DNA of 64,000 nt from RGIG8244 sp045639325 (GTDB taxonomy: Bacteria; Verrucomicrobiota; Lentisphaeria; Victivallales; UBA1829), in the NCBI GenBank assembly GCA_045639325.1, contig JAZUCU010000035.1:62001-126000 (forward strand). The letters run 5' to 3'. This document shows positions 1 to 8,004 of this stretch, one piece after another. Below the pieces are notes generated by a model. It saw nothing but the letters and a program-made list of their open reading frames with translations. It had not been told where the DNA came from and did no database searches. A program made the position numbers and the translations under genes. The stretch's first letter is position 1, and each line of letters starts with the position of its first letter.

Positions 1-95
1 TTTGCAAGGAATACAGGGCCGACTGCAATCCCGGGAGATGCAGGGATACCGTGAAAGAGAATTTCTTTTTTTACCTTGACGGGATTCTCACTCAT
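1..95 (-). CDS. ptsI: PTS enzyme I, N-terminal fragment (cut by window edge)
   Basis: Only the first ~31 codons are inside the window. The translation from ATG 95-93 contains GIPASPGIAVGPVF, the typical opening of phosphoenolpyruvate-protein phosphotransferase (enzyme I), which takes phosphate from PEP and passes it to HPr. The start overlaps the end of ptsH by 8 bases, so the two are translationally coupled. A second ATG one codon upstream (98-96) is equally possible. The rest of the gene lies beyond the left edge, so nothing can be said about the catalytic histidine. Confidence 0.85.
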   Translation of the reverse strand, partial: MSENPVKVKKEILFHGIPASPGIAVGPVFLA

Positions 96-384
96 CATCG
101 TCATCAAGTCCACATTCCAGAAGGTCGCCCAACACTTTGAGCGCTTCTGCTTTATCCGCGCCGTTGGCGGTCAGGCGGATTTTTGTGCCGCAGGGAGCGG
201 CAAGCATCAACATGGAAAGAACACTTTTACCGTCAGCGACAACGCCGCTAACCGTATTGCAAACTTCAATATCTGCCTGAAAAACCTGGGCAGATTGAAC
301 AAAAACAGCTGCCGGTCTGGCATGGAGTCCTTTCGGATTCCGCAGCACACATTCTCTGGTATTTCCTGATACTGCTTCGCTCAT
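88..384 (-). CDS. ptsH: HPr phosphocarrier protein
   Basis: 98 aa. The motif GLHARPAA places the phospho-accepting His at residue 21, and GKSVLS places the usual regulatory serine at residue 54. HPr relays phosphate from enzyme I to sugar-specific EII components or, in bacteria lacking EIIs, acts in regulation. It is about ten residues longer than typical HPr, with extra residues at the N-terminus and an acidic DDDDE tail. Its end overlaps ptsI, and a promoter candidate lies at 474-502. The conserved Ser suggests, but does not prove, control by an HPr kinase. Confidence 0.93.
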   Translation of the reverse strand: MSEAVSGNTRECVLRNPKGLHARPAAVFVQSAQVFQADIEVCNTVSGVVADGKSVLSMLMLAAPCGTKIRLTANGADKAEALKVLGDLLECGLDDDDE

Positions 385-473
385 ATTCTACATTCTTTCC
401 GGTTAAAAAGCCTGACGTTAAAAAGAAATGCAGCAATCTTCCGCCACATCCATCTTGTTTTGATAATGTTGGT

Positions 474-502
474 AATATAGCACCGAAAGGGCTGAATTAC
501 AA
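474..502 (-). promoter_or_regulatory. Promoter candidate for ptsHI
   Basis: On the minus strand: -35 TTGTAA, 17-base spacer, -10 TATATT preceded by TGC (extended -10). It sits about 90 bases upstream of the ptsH start. Read by eye only. Confidence 0.5.
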
Positions 503-567
503 CCTGTTTTTGGAATATTTTCTGTTTTATTATTCGCCGGTTTGCCCCAATGAAAATGGGACACCGT

Positions 568-1206
568 TTATTTGGAAATAATAAAGATAGAGTTGGATGC
601 AAACAGGTTCGGGCAGAGTTTTGCCAATCCGGGGAGAAAGTCTCCACGTGCGGTTAATGGAATCTCTTGCAAAATCTTAATATCAAGAGTCTTGCAGAGA
701 TTGCGCAAGTCGGAGATCGTGCCAGGGTGAATCGTGGAGGTGTCATACCACGGTCTGGGCAGGTTCCGGTTCACCGGCATATTGCCGAACATCAATTGAA
801 TTCGCGCGTTGATGTGCCCGAAATTCATAAAAGAGATAATCCCGTATTTGCCAATCCGCACCATTTCCTGTAAGAGAAGGTCCGGACGGTGAACCGCCTG
901 GAGCGTACGGGAGAGAATCACATAGTCGTAGGTGTTGTCCGTGAAGGATTCCAGCATGTCGTCAAGGTTTGCATGAATGACCGGCACGCCGCGGACAGCA
1001 CATTCCAGAATCTTGTTCTGATCCCGTTCCACACCGATGACTTTTGCATTTTTATCAATCTTCAATGCTTTGAGAAGGCGTCCGGAGCCGCAGCCCAGGT
1101 CAAGAATGCGTGCGCCATCGGGGATCATATTCCGGATGGTTACCAGGTCATTACGCAAAAGAAGTTCGTCTGTAACTGTATGATTTACTTTTGAGTTCTG
1201 CGTCAT
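568..1206 (-). CDS. metW: MetW-like methyltransferase-fold protein
   Basis: 212 aa. The SAM-binding motif ILDLGCGSGRLL lies near residue 34, followed by GVERD and LSRTLQAVHRPD, the pattern of the MetW family. MetW works with MetX in the acyl-homoserine branch of methionine synthesis and stabilises or activates it in some bacteria. The ATG overlaps the metX stop in an ATGA, so the pair is translationally coupled. The gene is last in its group; no strong terminator was seen, only a short hairpin near 545-560 without a clear T-run. Confidence 0.9.
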   Translation of the reverse strand: MTQNSKVNHTVTDELLLRNDLVTIRNMIPDGARILDLGCGSGRLLKALKIDKNAKVIGVERDQNKILECAVRGVPVIHANLDDMLESFTDNTYDYVILSRTLQAVHRPDLLLQEMVRIGKYGIISFMNFGHINARIQLMFGNMPVNRNLPRPWYDTSTIHPGTISDLRNLCKTLDIKILQEIPLTARGDFLPGLAKLCPNLFASNSIFIISK

Positions 1207-2363
1207 TTTAACACCTCCAGATAGCAGTTGGAGAGGAAGCCGGAGACAAGTGTGCCGAGGGTTTCTGTTTCCAACAGGAATGCATCGTGTCCGTAAGACG
1301 ATTCAATGTTGCAATAGGTGGTATCAATTCCATTATCCAGCAATGCCTTCACCAGTTCTTTGGATTGATAAACCGGGAAAAGCCAGTCACTGGAGAAGGA
1401 AACGACCATGTACTTTGCATGTTTCATCTTTGCAAAGGCTTTGGAGAGATCGCCTTCCGCAGAATCGGATACATCGAAGTAGTCAATTGCACGGGTGATA
1501 TACAAGTAAGAGTTGGCATCAAAGCGTTCGACGAAGCGCATACCCTGATGCTGCAGGTAACTCTCAATCTTGAAGTCTTTATCGAAGTCAAAGGAATAAT
1601 CCGCGGAATCCTGAAGGGATCTGCCGAATTTCTTCCGCATGGATTCATCACTGAGATAAGTGATGTGCGCCAGCATACGGGCAATGGCAAGTCCGCGCTG
1701 AGGCTGCTCGTTTTGATATTCGCCGTTTTTCCAGTTCGGATCACCCATGATCGCTTCTCTGCCAACCCAGTTGAATGCAATGGATTGGGGAGAAATGCGG
1801 GAGGTGGTGGCAATGGCAATAATGGCATTCACGTGTTCGGGAAATTCAATTCCCCACTGCAATGCCAGCATGCCGCCCATGGAACCGCCTGCAACACAAA
1901 GCCATTTTTCAATGCCCAGGTGATCCATCAGCCGTTTTTGCGCACGAACCATGTCGCCAATGGTGATGACGGGGAAATCCATGTTGTAAGGCTTACCGGT
2001 TTCCGGATTGATCGAGCTGGGCCCGGTGGAGCCGGAACAGCCGCCGATAATATTGCTGCAAACGATAAAATATTTGTTGGTATCAAAGGCTTTACCGGGA
2101 CCGACCATGGTATCCCACCAGCCGGGTTTTTTATCGTTGACAGAGTGATAGCCTGCCAGGTGAGCATCTCCGGTGAGAGCATGTTCCACGAGAATGGCGT
2201 TATCTTTCTTTTCGGAAAGAGTACCGTATACTTCGTAACGGATATTGACATTACGGAGTTTTGCGCCCTTATCAAGGGGGAGGGCATCTGCGTCTGTTGT
2301 ACCGAAAAGGAAGTCGCAAGGAGTGACTACCCCTACAGAGTTAACGGGATTTTCCTGATCCAA
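1203..2363 (-). CDS. metX: Homoserine O-acyltransferase (MetX)
   Basis: 386 aa alpha/beta-hydrolase that acylates homoserine (acetyl- or succinyl-CoA) in methionine synthesis. Visible motifs are LVEHALTGDAH, the nucleophile elbow GGSMGG with Ser161, and a C-terminal SDWLF...YGHDAFL supplying the Asp and His of the triad. The start is a TTG at 2363: a GAAGG ribosome-binding site lies six bases before it, and no ATG occurs near. Acetyl versus succinyl specificity cannot be fixed by eye. It lies downstream of purC across two hairpins. No SAM-type riboswitch is seen in the 120-base leader. Confidence 0.92.
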   Translation of the reverse strand: MDQENPVNSVGVVTPCDFLFGTTDADALPLDKGAKLRNVNIRYEVYGTLSEKKDNAILVEHALTGDAHLAGYHSVNDKKPGWWDTMVGPGKAFDTNKYFIVCSNIIGGCSGSTGPSSINPETGKPYNMDFPVITIGDMVRAQKRLMDHLGIEKWLCVAGGSMGGMLALQWGIEFPEHVNAIIAIATTSRISPQSIAFNWVGREAIMGDPNWKNGEYQNEQPQRGLAIARMLAHITYLSDESMRKKFGRSLQDSADYSFDFDKDFKIESYLQHQGMRFVERFDANSYLYITRAIDYFDVSDSAEGDLSKAFAKMKHAKYMVVSFSSDWLFPVYQSKELVKALLDNGIDTTYCNIESSYGHDAFLLETETLGTLVSGFLSNCYLEVLK

Positions 2364-2404
2364 ATTGCACCTTCACTTTCTTATACGATACGATTAGACA
2401 TAAA

Positions 2405-2430
2405 ATCCGCCTGAAATAAAACAGGCGGAT
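2405..2430 (-). terminator. Hairpin between purC and metX
   Basis: ATCCGCCTG pairs with CAGGCGGAT around an 8-base loop; on the minus strand it is followed by TTTTA. Together with the hairpin at 2444-2468 it may end purC transcription or act in the metX leader. Confidence 0.5.
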
Positions 2431-2443
2431 AAAAAACAGTGAC

Positions 2444-2468
2444 CGGAAACGGTATAAAACCGTTTCCG
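2444..2468 (-). terminator. Probable purC terminator
   Basis: CGGAAACGG pairs with CCGTTTCCG 17 bases after the purC stop; on the minus strand GTCACTG and a six-T run follow. A rho-independent terminator is plausible, though the T-run is offset by 7 bases. Confidence 0.5.
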
Positions 2469-2484
2469 ATCGAATAGATCAAAT

Positions 2485-3381
2485 TCAGAATGTTCTTCCG
2501 GTGATTGCTTTGAGCGCTTCCAGATATTTTTCACGTGTCTTGGCGACGACGTCTTCGGGAAGTGCGGGGGCGGGAGGAGTCTTATCCCAGTCAAGCCCTT
2601 CCAGATAGTCACGGACATACTGTTTGTCCAGACTGGGCGGGTTTTTACCGAGGATATAGTCTTCCTTGGGCCAGAAGCGGCTGGAATCGGGAGTGAGAAC
2701 TTCGTCGATGAGAATGATCTCGCCGTTTTCTTCCCCGAATTCGAATTTTGTGTCAGCCAGAATGATTCCGCATTTTTCAGCGTGATTTGCAGCATCTTTG
2801 TAGATACGGAGAGCGAAATCGGCAAGATTTTCTGCCTTTTCTTCTCCGATCAGTTCGCCGGCTTCTTCGATTGAAATGTTTTCGTCATGCCCTGTTTCCG
2901 CCTTTGTGGACGGAGTGAACATAGCACGATCCAACTTTTCAGAGAGCTGATAACCAGCGCGCTGTTTAATTCCGCTTACGGTTCCGCTTTTCTGATATTC
3001 TTTCCAGGCACTGCCGGAGAGATAACCGCGCACGATACATTCCAGCGGAATGGTTTTGACCTTTTTAACGATCAAAGCACGTTTATCCAAGTCAGCTGCG
3101 TATTTACGCAGTTCCGGCGGGAAATCTGAAACTTCTGAGCAGACCAGGTGATTGGGAGCCCAGGAGAGATACTCGAACCAGAAAAGTGAAAGAGCTGTGA
3201 GGACACGGCCTTTATCCGGAATTCCGTTCGGCATCACGCAGTCAAATGCGCTGATACGGTCGGTGGCAACGAACAAAAGGGTATCACCCAAATCATAGAT
3301 ATCCCGCACCTTGCCGCGGTGCGGGCGCGGTAAACCGGGTATTTCCGTTTCCAGCAATGCCCCGTTTGAATCATATTTCAT
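2485..3381 (-). CDS. purC: SAICAR synthetase (PurC)
   Basis: 298 aa phosphoribosylaminoimidazole-succinocarboxamide synthase, which joins aspartate to CAIR using ATP in purine synthesis. The N-terminus has GKVRDIYDLGDTLLFVATDR and SAFDCVMPNGIPDKG, and the centre ECIVRGYLSGSAWKEY, all family hallmarks. The length fits the long (yeast-like) SAICAR synthetase form. It starts 15 bases after the rplU stop, so it is probably cotranscribed with that ribosomal gene, an uncommon partnership. Confidence 0.95.
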   Translation of the reverse strand: MKYDSNGALLETEIPGLPRPHRGKVRDIYDLGDTLLFVATDRISAFDCVMPNGIPDKGRVLTALSLFWFEYLSWAPNHLVCSEVSDFPPELRKYAADLDKRALIVKKVKTIPLECIVRGYLSGSAWKEYQKSGTVSGIKQRAGYQLSEKLDRAMFTPSTKAETGHDENISIEEAGELIGEEKAENLADFALRIYKDAANHAEKCGIILADTKFEFGEENGEIILIDEVLTPDSSRFWPKEDYILGKNPPSLDKQYVRDYLEGLDWDKTPPAPALPEDVVAKTREKYLEALKAITGRTF

Positions 3382-3396
3382 GGCATTTTTTCCCTG

Positions 3397-3705
3397 TTAT
3401 GCAATGGACAGGATTTTGATCTTCGTCAATTCCTGACGATGTCCTTTGCGTTTTCTGTAACCTTTACGGCGTTTCATTTTGAAGACGATCAGTTTCGGAC
3501 CACGATACTGTTCGACGATCTCAGCCTGGACTTTTGCACCTTCGATTGTGGGTGTGCCCATCTTCAGATCAGAACCTTCGCCCATTGCGAGAACTTCCGT
3601 GATTTCAATTTTGGCGCCGGCTTCGCCCGGAATACGTTCCACGGAAAGGATGTCGTTTTCCTGCACTTTGTGCTGTTTTCCGCCGGTTGCAATTACAGCG
3701 TACAT
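3397..3705 (-). CDS. rplU: 50S ribosomal protein L21
   Basis: 102 aa. Starts MYAVIATGGKQHKV and ends with the basic KMKRRKGYRKRKGHRQELT region of bacterial L21, a 23S rRNA-binding protein. An AGGAG ribosome-binding site sits 8 bases before the ATG. The usual neighbour rpmA (L27) does not follow; purC does. Confidence 0.97.
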   Translation of the reverse strand: MYAVIATGGKQHKVQENDILSVERIPGEAGAKIEITEVLAMGEGSDLKMGTPTIEGAKVQAEIVEQYRGPKLIVFKMKRRKGYRKRKGHRQELTKIKILSIA

Positions 3706-3763
3706 GTTTTTTGCTCCTGCTACGTTGTTGTTAAAATTCTTCTGTTTTGGAAATAATCCATTT

Positions 3764-3791
3764 AATATATCATCTTTTTTTCATTCTGCAA
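3764..3791 (-). promoter_or_regulatory. Promoter candidate for rplU-purC
   Basis: Minus strand: TTGCAG, 16-base spacer, TATATT with TGA just before it (extended -10). It lies in the A/T-rich gap between hydG and rplU, about 60 bases upstream of the rplU start. Confidence 0.55.
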
Positions 3792-3851
3792 GCCGGAATA
3801 TGCTTTTTTTTCAAAAGTTTTTTGTTTTTCCTGCTTTTTATGCACAAAATG

Positions 3852-5267
3852 TCAAAATCTGAAGTCCCGTTCCCCGTTCGCAATTTTCACCAAACGTTCC
3901 TTGGCGACCTTCCGCGCCGTTTCATTCGGGATCTCTTCCACTTCCGCCGCGATCACTGCTTCGCCCTTCGCTTTCGTATCTTCTGACGCATAGTCTTCCA
4001 GATATTCTTTCAGCGTCATCAGTGCATTCGGCTGACAGCAGTTGGCAATCTGTCCGGTCTTCGCCAGACTCATGAAACGGTCGCCCGTTCTGCCTTCCCG
4101 GTAACAGGCTGTGCAGAAACTCGGGATATAGCCCAGGGAGAGCAGCCAGTTGATGATTTCATCCAATGTACGGGTGTCGCTCACATCAAACTGGGCTGTT
4201 TCGTCGTGACGTTCTTCCGTTGTATAGCCGCCGACGCTGGTACGGGAGCCGCCGGAGATCTGGGAGACGCCCACTGCAAGGACCCGTTCCCGTGCTTTCT
4301 GGGATTCGCGGGTGGAGATGATGATTCCGGTATACGGCACGCTGATACGCAGGACTGCTACCAGTTTTTCAAAGATATCGTCCGAAATGGCATTGGAAAA
4401 TTCCGCTGCATCAATATCGTCTGCCGGGCGGATACGGGGAACACTGATCGTGTGGGGGCCGACGCCTTTCGCTGCTTCCAGGTGTTCCGCATGCATCAAT
4501 TGTCCGACAAAGTCATAACGGTATGTGCCGAGTCCGTAGAGAACGCCGCAGCCGACGTCATCGATTCCGCCATCCATAGCGCGGTCCATGGCTTCTGTAT
4601 GCCATGCGTAATCGCTTTTGGGGCCGGTGGGGTGGAGTTCTTCGTACATCTTCTTGTTATAGGTTTCCTGGAAGAGGATGTAAGTACCGATTCCGGCATC
4701 TTTGAGTTTGCGGTAATTTTCCACCGTGGTTGCGGCGATATTGACATTCACGCGGCGGATGGCACCGTTTTTGTGCTTGATGGAATAGATGGTCTTGATA
4801 CTTTCCAGAACATATTCCAGCGGGTTCATCGTGGGGTGCTCCCCGGTTTCCAATGCCAGACGTTTGTGGCCCATATCCTGCAGAGCGATGACTTCCGCTT
4901 TGATTTCTTCCTGCGTCAGTTTCTTCCGGGGGATATGTTTATTTTTTGCATGATAGGGGCAGTATGTGCACCCGTTGATGCAATAATTGGAGAGATAGAG
5001 CGGGGCAAACATGACGATACGGTTGCCGTAGATTTTTTGTTTGATTTCCTTGGCAAGATCCAGAATCTTTTTGTTTTCTTCCGGCAGATCGCAGTCCAGC
5101 AATACCAGAGCTTCCCGGTGTGTGAGTCCTTTGTATTCGGCGGCTTTTTTCAGGATCTGGTTGATGAGTTCCTTGTCGTGTTTATGCGCTTCGCCGTATT
5201 GGAGTGTATCCAGAATTTCGCCGTCATCAATAAAATCAACGGCATGGGGTGACATAATATCGTACAT
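3852..5267 (-). CDS. hydG: [FeFe]-hydrogenase maturase HydG
   Basis: 471 aa radical SAM tyrosine lyase that makes the CO and CN ligands and Fe synthon of the hydrogenase H-cluster. The SAM cluster cysteines are C96, C100 and C103 in CINGCTYC. The C-terminal auxiliary cluster region CTACYREGRTGDRFMSLAK followed by NCCQPNA is intact. Full family length. It begins 4 bases after the TM1266-type gene and shares its promoter. hydA and hydF are not in the window; hydE lies 1.6 kb away across a phosphatase gene. Presence implies the cell can make an [FeFe] hydrogenase, so fermentative H2 metabolism. Confidence 0.97.
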   Translation of the reverse strand: MYDIMSPHAVDFIDDGEILDTLQYGEAHKHDKELINQILKKAAEYKGLTHREALVLLDCDLPEENKKILDLAKEIKQKIYGNRIVMFAPLYLSNYCINGCTYCPYHAKNKHIPRKKLTQEEIKAEVIALQDMGHKRLALETGEHPTMNPLEYVLESIKTIYSIKHKNGAIRRVNVNIAATTVENYRKLKDAGIGTYILFQETYNKKMYEELHPTGPKSDYAWHTEAMDRAMDGGIDDVGCGVLYGLGTYRYDFVGQLMHAEHLEAAKGVGPHTISVPRIRPADDIDAAEFSNAISDDIFEKLVAVLRISVPYTGIIISTRESQKARERVLAVGVSQISGGSRTSVGGYTTEERHDETAQFDVSDTRTLDEIINWLLSLGYIPSFCTACYREGRTGDRFMSLAKTGQIANCCQPNALMTLKEYLEDYASEDTKAKGEAVIAAEVEEIPNETARKVAKERLVKIANGERDFRF

Positions 5268-5271
5268 AGTC

Positions 5272-5553
5272 TTATTCTCCGTAAATGTTGTTGTTGTCTT
5301 CGAAAACCTGTTTGGAATAGATTGCTTTTACACTGACGCCGGGAAGCATTCCCAGTTTACCGGATAAGGTGCTGACCGCATCCTGCGGTGCATCAAGCAC
5401 AACGCTGATAATCGAGATCTTCCGTTCCCGGTACGGGATACCCAGACGCCCGACAATGTATTCTCCACACTCATGGAGCAGCCGATTGATCTCTGCCGTG
5501 GCGGATTTGTTTTCCACAATAATCCCCAGCAGAGCGATCCGTTTCTCTTGCAT
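5272..5553 (-). CDS. TM1266-family hydrogenase-system regulator
   Basis: 93 aa. The start MQEKRIALLGIIVENK and the later REKISIISVVLDAP-like stretch match the small TM1266 family, an ACT/ferredoxin-fold protein found beside hydrogenase maturation genes and thought to be regulatory. No DNA-binding motif is obvious. AAAGGA lies upstream of the ATG. It leads the hydG transcript, which has a roughly 115-base leader from the promoter at 5676-5703. Confidence 0.85.
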   Translation of the reverse strand: MQEKRIALLGIIVENKSATAEINRLLHECGEYIVGRLGIPYRERKISIISVVLDAPQDAVSTLSGKLGMLPGVSVKAIYSKQVFEDNNNIYGE

Positions 5554-5675
5554 TTGTTTCTTGTTCCTTTCTCTTCAGATGCAGCGGAAATGCTGTACCT
5601 TCCATTCAGGATATTAAAATTGTTTTGCTCTTCCCGTGAAGGCTTGTGAGAACCTGCACCGTCAGATTGGATATA

Positions 5676-5703
5676 AATATATCCTGTATTTTACGTTTTG
5701 CAA
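5676..5703 (-). promoter_or_regulatory. Promoter of the TM1266-hydG operon, with palindrome over the -10
   Basis: Minus strand: TTGCAA, 16-base spacer, TATATT. An inverted repeat at 5669-5684 (GGATATA, two bases, TATATCC) covers the -10 and start region and could be an operator. The same TTGCAA, being palindromic, could also serve a plus-strand promoter (TATGAT at 5721-5726, 17-base spacer). Confidence 0.5.
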
Positions 5704-5743
5704 GTTTAAAATCTGTTTTTTATGATTTTATCCCGCGCTGCAG

Positions 5744-5771
5744 TTGCAATCTTTCTTTCTGATGTTATAGT
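5744..5771 (+). promoter_or_regulatory. Promoter candidate for the phosphatase gene
   Basis: TTGCAA, 16-base spacer, TATAGT preceded by TGT (extended -10), about 40 bases upstream of the ATG at 5811. It is the same architecture as the aroQ promoter at 20192-20219. Confidence 0.55.
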
Positions 5772-5810
5772 ACTACAATATGTTAACTTTATGTAAGGTA
5801 CTTTCCGCTT

Positions 5811-6857
5811 ATGAAAAAAATCATTCTGTCCAGCCCCGCAGATCATGCCGTTCTTTCCATGAGAACGCCGGAAATCGATCAATTCTTTCAGGAGCCCTGT
5901 CATCTCGGCCCTGCGTTTCCCGGTGACAGCGTCCCTTACTGCAGAAAAGAATTTTCTCACCCGAAAGGTATTGTTTTCAGCTGGCAGAATCTGGAAATGA
6001 CGTCATGTACATTGCAGATATCCGATTCGCCTGCCATGCGGAAGTGCCGGAATTTTCCTGCATCCCGCCGGAAGACCGTATATAATCTTGTGCCGGGTAT
6101 TCCTTATTATTGGCGTGTGGTTTCCGTCGACGGCAGACGCAGTGACGTGCGGACTTTCATGCTTGCGGAAGATGCCCCCCGATTCCTGTTTATTGATGGC
6201 GTTACGAATGCCCGTGATCTTGGCGGATGGCGTGGTATTGATGGCAGAAAGATTCGTTATGGGATGGTCTTCCGTGGTGCACAGTTTCAAACCTGGCCGA
6301 CAACAAAACGTCCCATCAGCAAACGTGGGATCGAGACGCTGCTTGATGATCTTTCCTTGCATACCGATCTTGATTTGCGCGGCGATGATGTGAAGCCGTT
6401 TAAAGGATTCAATGGCAAAGTGCGTCATAAACCTTTTGCCATTTATGCGTATGCCACTTGGAAAAATTATGATATCGGCGAAAAGCCGTTCGGTATTTTT
6501 TCACCCAACGAAAGAAAACGGATCAAGAAGATGTTCGAGCTTTTTGCCAAGCCGTCAACCTATCCGCTTTACATGCATTGTCAGGGTGGTTGTGACCGTA
6601 CTGGTACGATTGCGTTTCTGCTTGGCGCTGCGTTGGGAATGAGTCTGGAAGATTTGTTGCTGGAATACGAACTTTCCAATCTTTCCCTGGCACAGGGACG
6701 TTCCCGTCATACGGAAGTCATGGTGAAATTCCTGGAGAAATGGGAAAGTTATGTTCCGAGCGGCACGATCAATGAACAGGTCGGTGCTTATCTGGCTGAA
6801 TGTGGAATCCGCGAAGAAACATTGAATCAGATCCGGGATCTGCTTCTTGAACCGTGA
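5811..6857 (+). CDS. Tyrosine-phosphatase-like protein with N-terminal beta-sandwich region
   Basis: 348 aa, no signal peptide. The C-terminal half has the signature HCQGGCDRTG (Cys257, Arg263; C-X5-R), preceded by DGVTNARDLGGW and YGMVFRGAQF. This is the pattern of the Y_phosphatase3/IphP group, dual-specificity enzymes acting on phosphotyrosine or phosphoinositides. Residues ~25-125 (ISDSPAM..., VPGIPYYWRVVS) look like a fibronectin-III-type domain. It lies alone on the plus strand between hydG and hydE, facing hydE with only 19 bases between stops. The substrate is unknown. Confidence 0.85.
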   Translation: MKKIILSSPADHAVLSMRTPEIDQFFQEPCHLGPAFPGDSVPYCRKEFSHPKGIVFSWQNLEMTSCTLQISDSPAMRKCRNFPASRRKTVYNLVPGIPYYWRVVSVDGRRSDVRTFMLAEDAPRFLFIDGVTNARDLGGWRGIDGRKIRYGMVFRGAQFQTWPTTKRPISKRGIETLLDDLSLHTDLDLRGDDVKPFKGFNGKVRHKPFAIYAYATWKNYDIGEKPFGIFSPNERKRIKKMFELFAKPSTYPLYMHCQGGCDRTGTIAFLLGAALGMSLEDLLLEYELSNLSLAQGRSRHTEVMVKFLEKWESYVPSGTINEQVGAYLAECGIREETLNQIRDLLLEP

Positions 6858-6876
6858 AGAATTTTTTGATTGATTT

Positions 6877-7932
6877 TTACCGGTAATCGCCCCGGTCGAT
6901 AACAATTTCGTAACCGATATCCTGCATTTGCTGCTGAAGCGGAGATTGCAGGATATTTTCTTTCAGACTGCCGTTATATTTATTGTTATACAGCAGATAT
7001 TTTTTCCGCATATCTTCCGGTGTGATATTGGGCATGATGACGTTGGCTCCGGAAAGGATGCCTTTTTCTCTGCCTTTGTGTTCCAACGTTTCCAATGCCG
7101 TTGTGGCAGGCAGAAGAATATTCGGATGCTGGAGACGCAACAGACTCAACAGGAATAATGTCAATTCCACATTGCCCGCCTTTTCATCACGGAACGGCGT
7201 ATCTTTATGAGGAATGAATGGGCCGATGCCTATCATTTCCGGTTGAAAATCGTGGAGGAATAACATTTCTTTGACCAGATGTTCCGCTGTCTGGAAGGGG
7301 GAACCGACCATAAAACCGCAACCGGTCTGGAATCCGGCCCTTTTCAGATTCCGGAGACATTCCATGCGTGTTTCCCAACTCATGCCGTCGGGGTGAAGTT
7401 TTGCATAATGAACCGGGTCAGCCGTTTCGTGACGCAAGAGATAACGGGTTGCACCGGCATCAAAAAACGCCTTGTAAGTCTCGGAGGGATATTCTCCTGC
7501 GGAGAGAGTGATTGCGCAGTCGGGGAATTCTCTGCGGATTTTTTGCAGGAGTGGAATCAGACGTTTTGGTCCGAATGCACCATCTTCGCCGCTTTGCAGA
7601 ACGAACGTACGGAAACCGTATTGATATCCGGCGTGACAACATTCCAAGATGGTATCTTCTGTGAGCCGGTACCGTTCCGCGCAAAGATTGGAGCGGCGTA
7701 TTCCGCAGTAAAGACAATCATTTTTGCAATGATTGGAAAATTCAATCAGACCGCGTACATAGATTTTATTGCCGAAATGAGTATGCGCGACTTCTCTGGC
7801 ATGGGCTGCGGCAAATTCCCGATCGTCGGGAGTCCATCCGGAAAACAATGCAAACCAGTCATCCGGGGAGAGAAAGCGTTCCTGTTTGAGTTTCAGGATC
7901 CGTTTCTGATTATCATTATAAAAGCAATTCAT
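6877..7932 (-). CDS. hydE: [FeFe]-hydrogenase maturase HydE
   Basis: About 351 aa radical SAM enzyme acting with HydG and HydF in H-cluster assembly. The cluster motif CKNDCLYC is at residues 69-76, with HYAKLHPDG and GCGFMVGSPFQT downstream, as in HydE/BioB-like barrels. The start is uncertain: ATG 7932 or an in-frame GTG at 7938, neither with a good ribosome-binding site. A strong terminator (7948-7994) ends only some 15 bases before the start codon, so expression may rely on readthrough or an unseen promoter. Confidence 0.93.
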   Translation of the reverse strand: MNCFYNDNQKRILKLKQERFLSPDDWFALFSGWTPDDREFAAAHAREVAHTHFGNKIYVRGLIEFSNHCKNDCLYCGIRRSNLCAERYRLTEDTILECCHAGYQYGFRTFVLQSGEDGAFGPKRLIPLLQKIRREFPDCAITLSAGEYPSETYKAFFDAGATRYLLRHETADPVHYAKLHPDGMSWETRMECLRNLKRAGFQTGCGFMVGSPFQTAEHLVKEMLFLHDFQPEMIGIGPFIPHKDTPFRDEKAGNVELTLFLLSLLRLQHPNILLPATTALETLEHKGREKGILSGANVIMPNITPEDMRKKYLLYNNKYNGSLKENILQSPLQQQMQDIGYEIVIDRGDYR

Positions 7933-7947
7933 AAGCACCGTCTGTTG

Positions 7948-7994
7948 AAAAAAACGGATACGGCACCTGCGGAACAGGGGAACCGTATCCGTTT
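7948..7994 (-). terminator. Terminator after the PIG-L gene, abutting hydE
   Basis: A 12-base perfect stem, AAACGGATACGG with CCGTATCCGTTT, followed on the minus strand by a run of seven T. It is a clear rho-independent terminator of the NagB/PIG-L operon. The T-run ends about 10-15 bases before the hydE start. Confidence 0.85.
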
Positions 7995-8004
7995 GAATTT
8001 AACG

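Noticed and set aside
381..647. Minus-strand 88-codon frame between ptsH and metW
   Set aside because: Overlaps the metW end in another frame and covers the ptsH promoter; Arg/Ile/Lys-rich translation without pattern.
1287..2414. Open frame of 375 codons opposite metX
   Set aside because: It mirrors a clearly recognisable MetX on the other strand and has no ribosome-binding site or family motif.
2364..2484. SAM riboswitch upstream of metX
   Set aside because: Only two simple hairpins are present; the multi-branch SAM-I layout and conserved bases are not seen.
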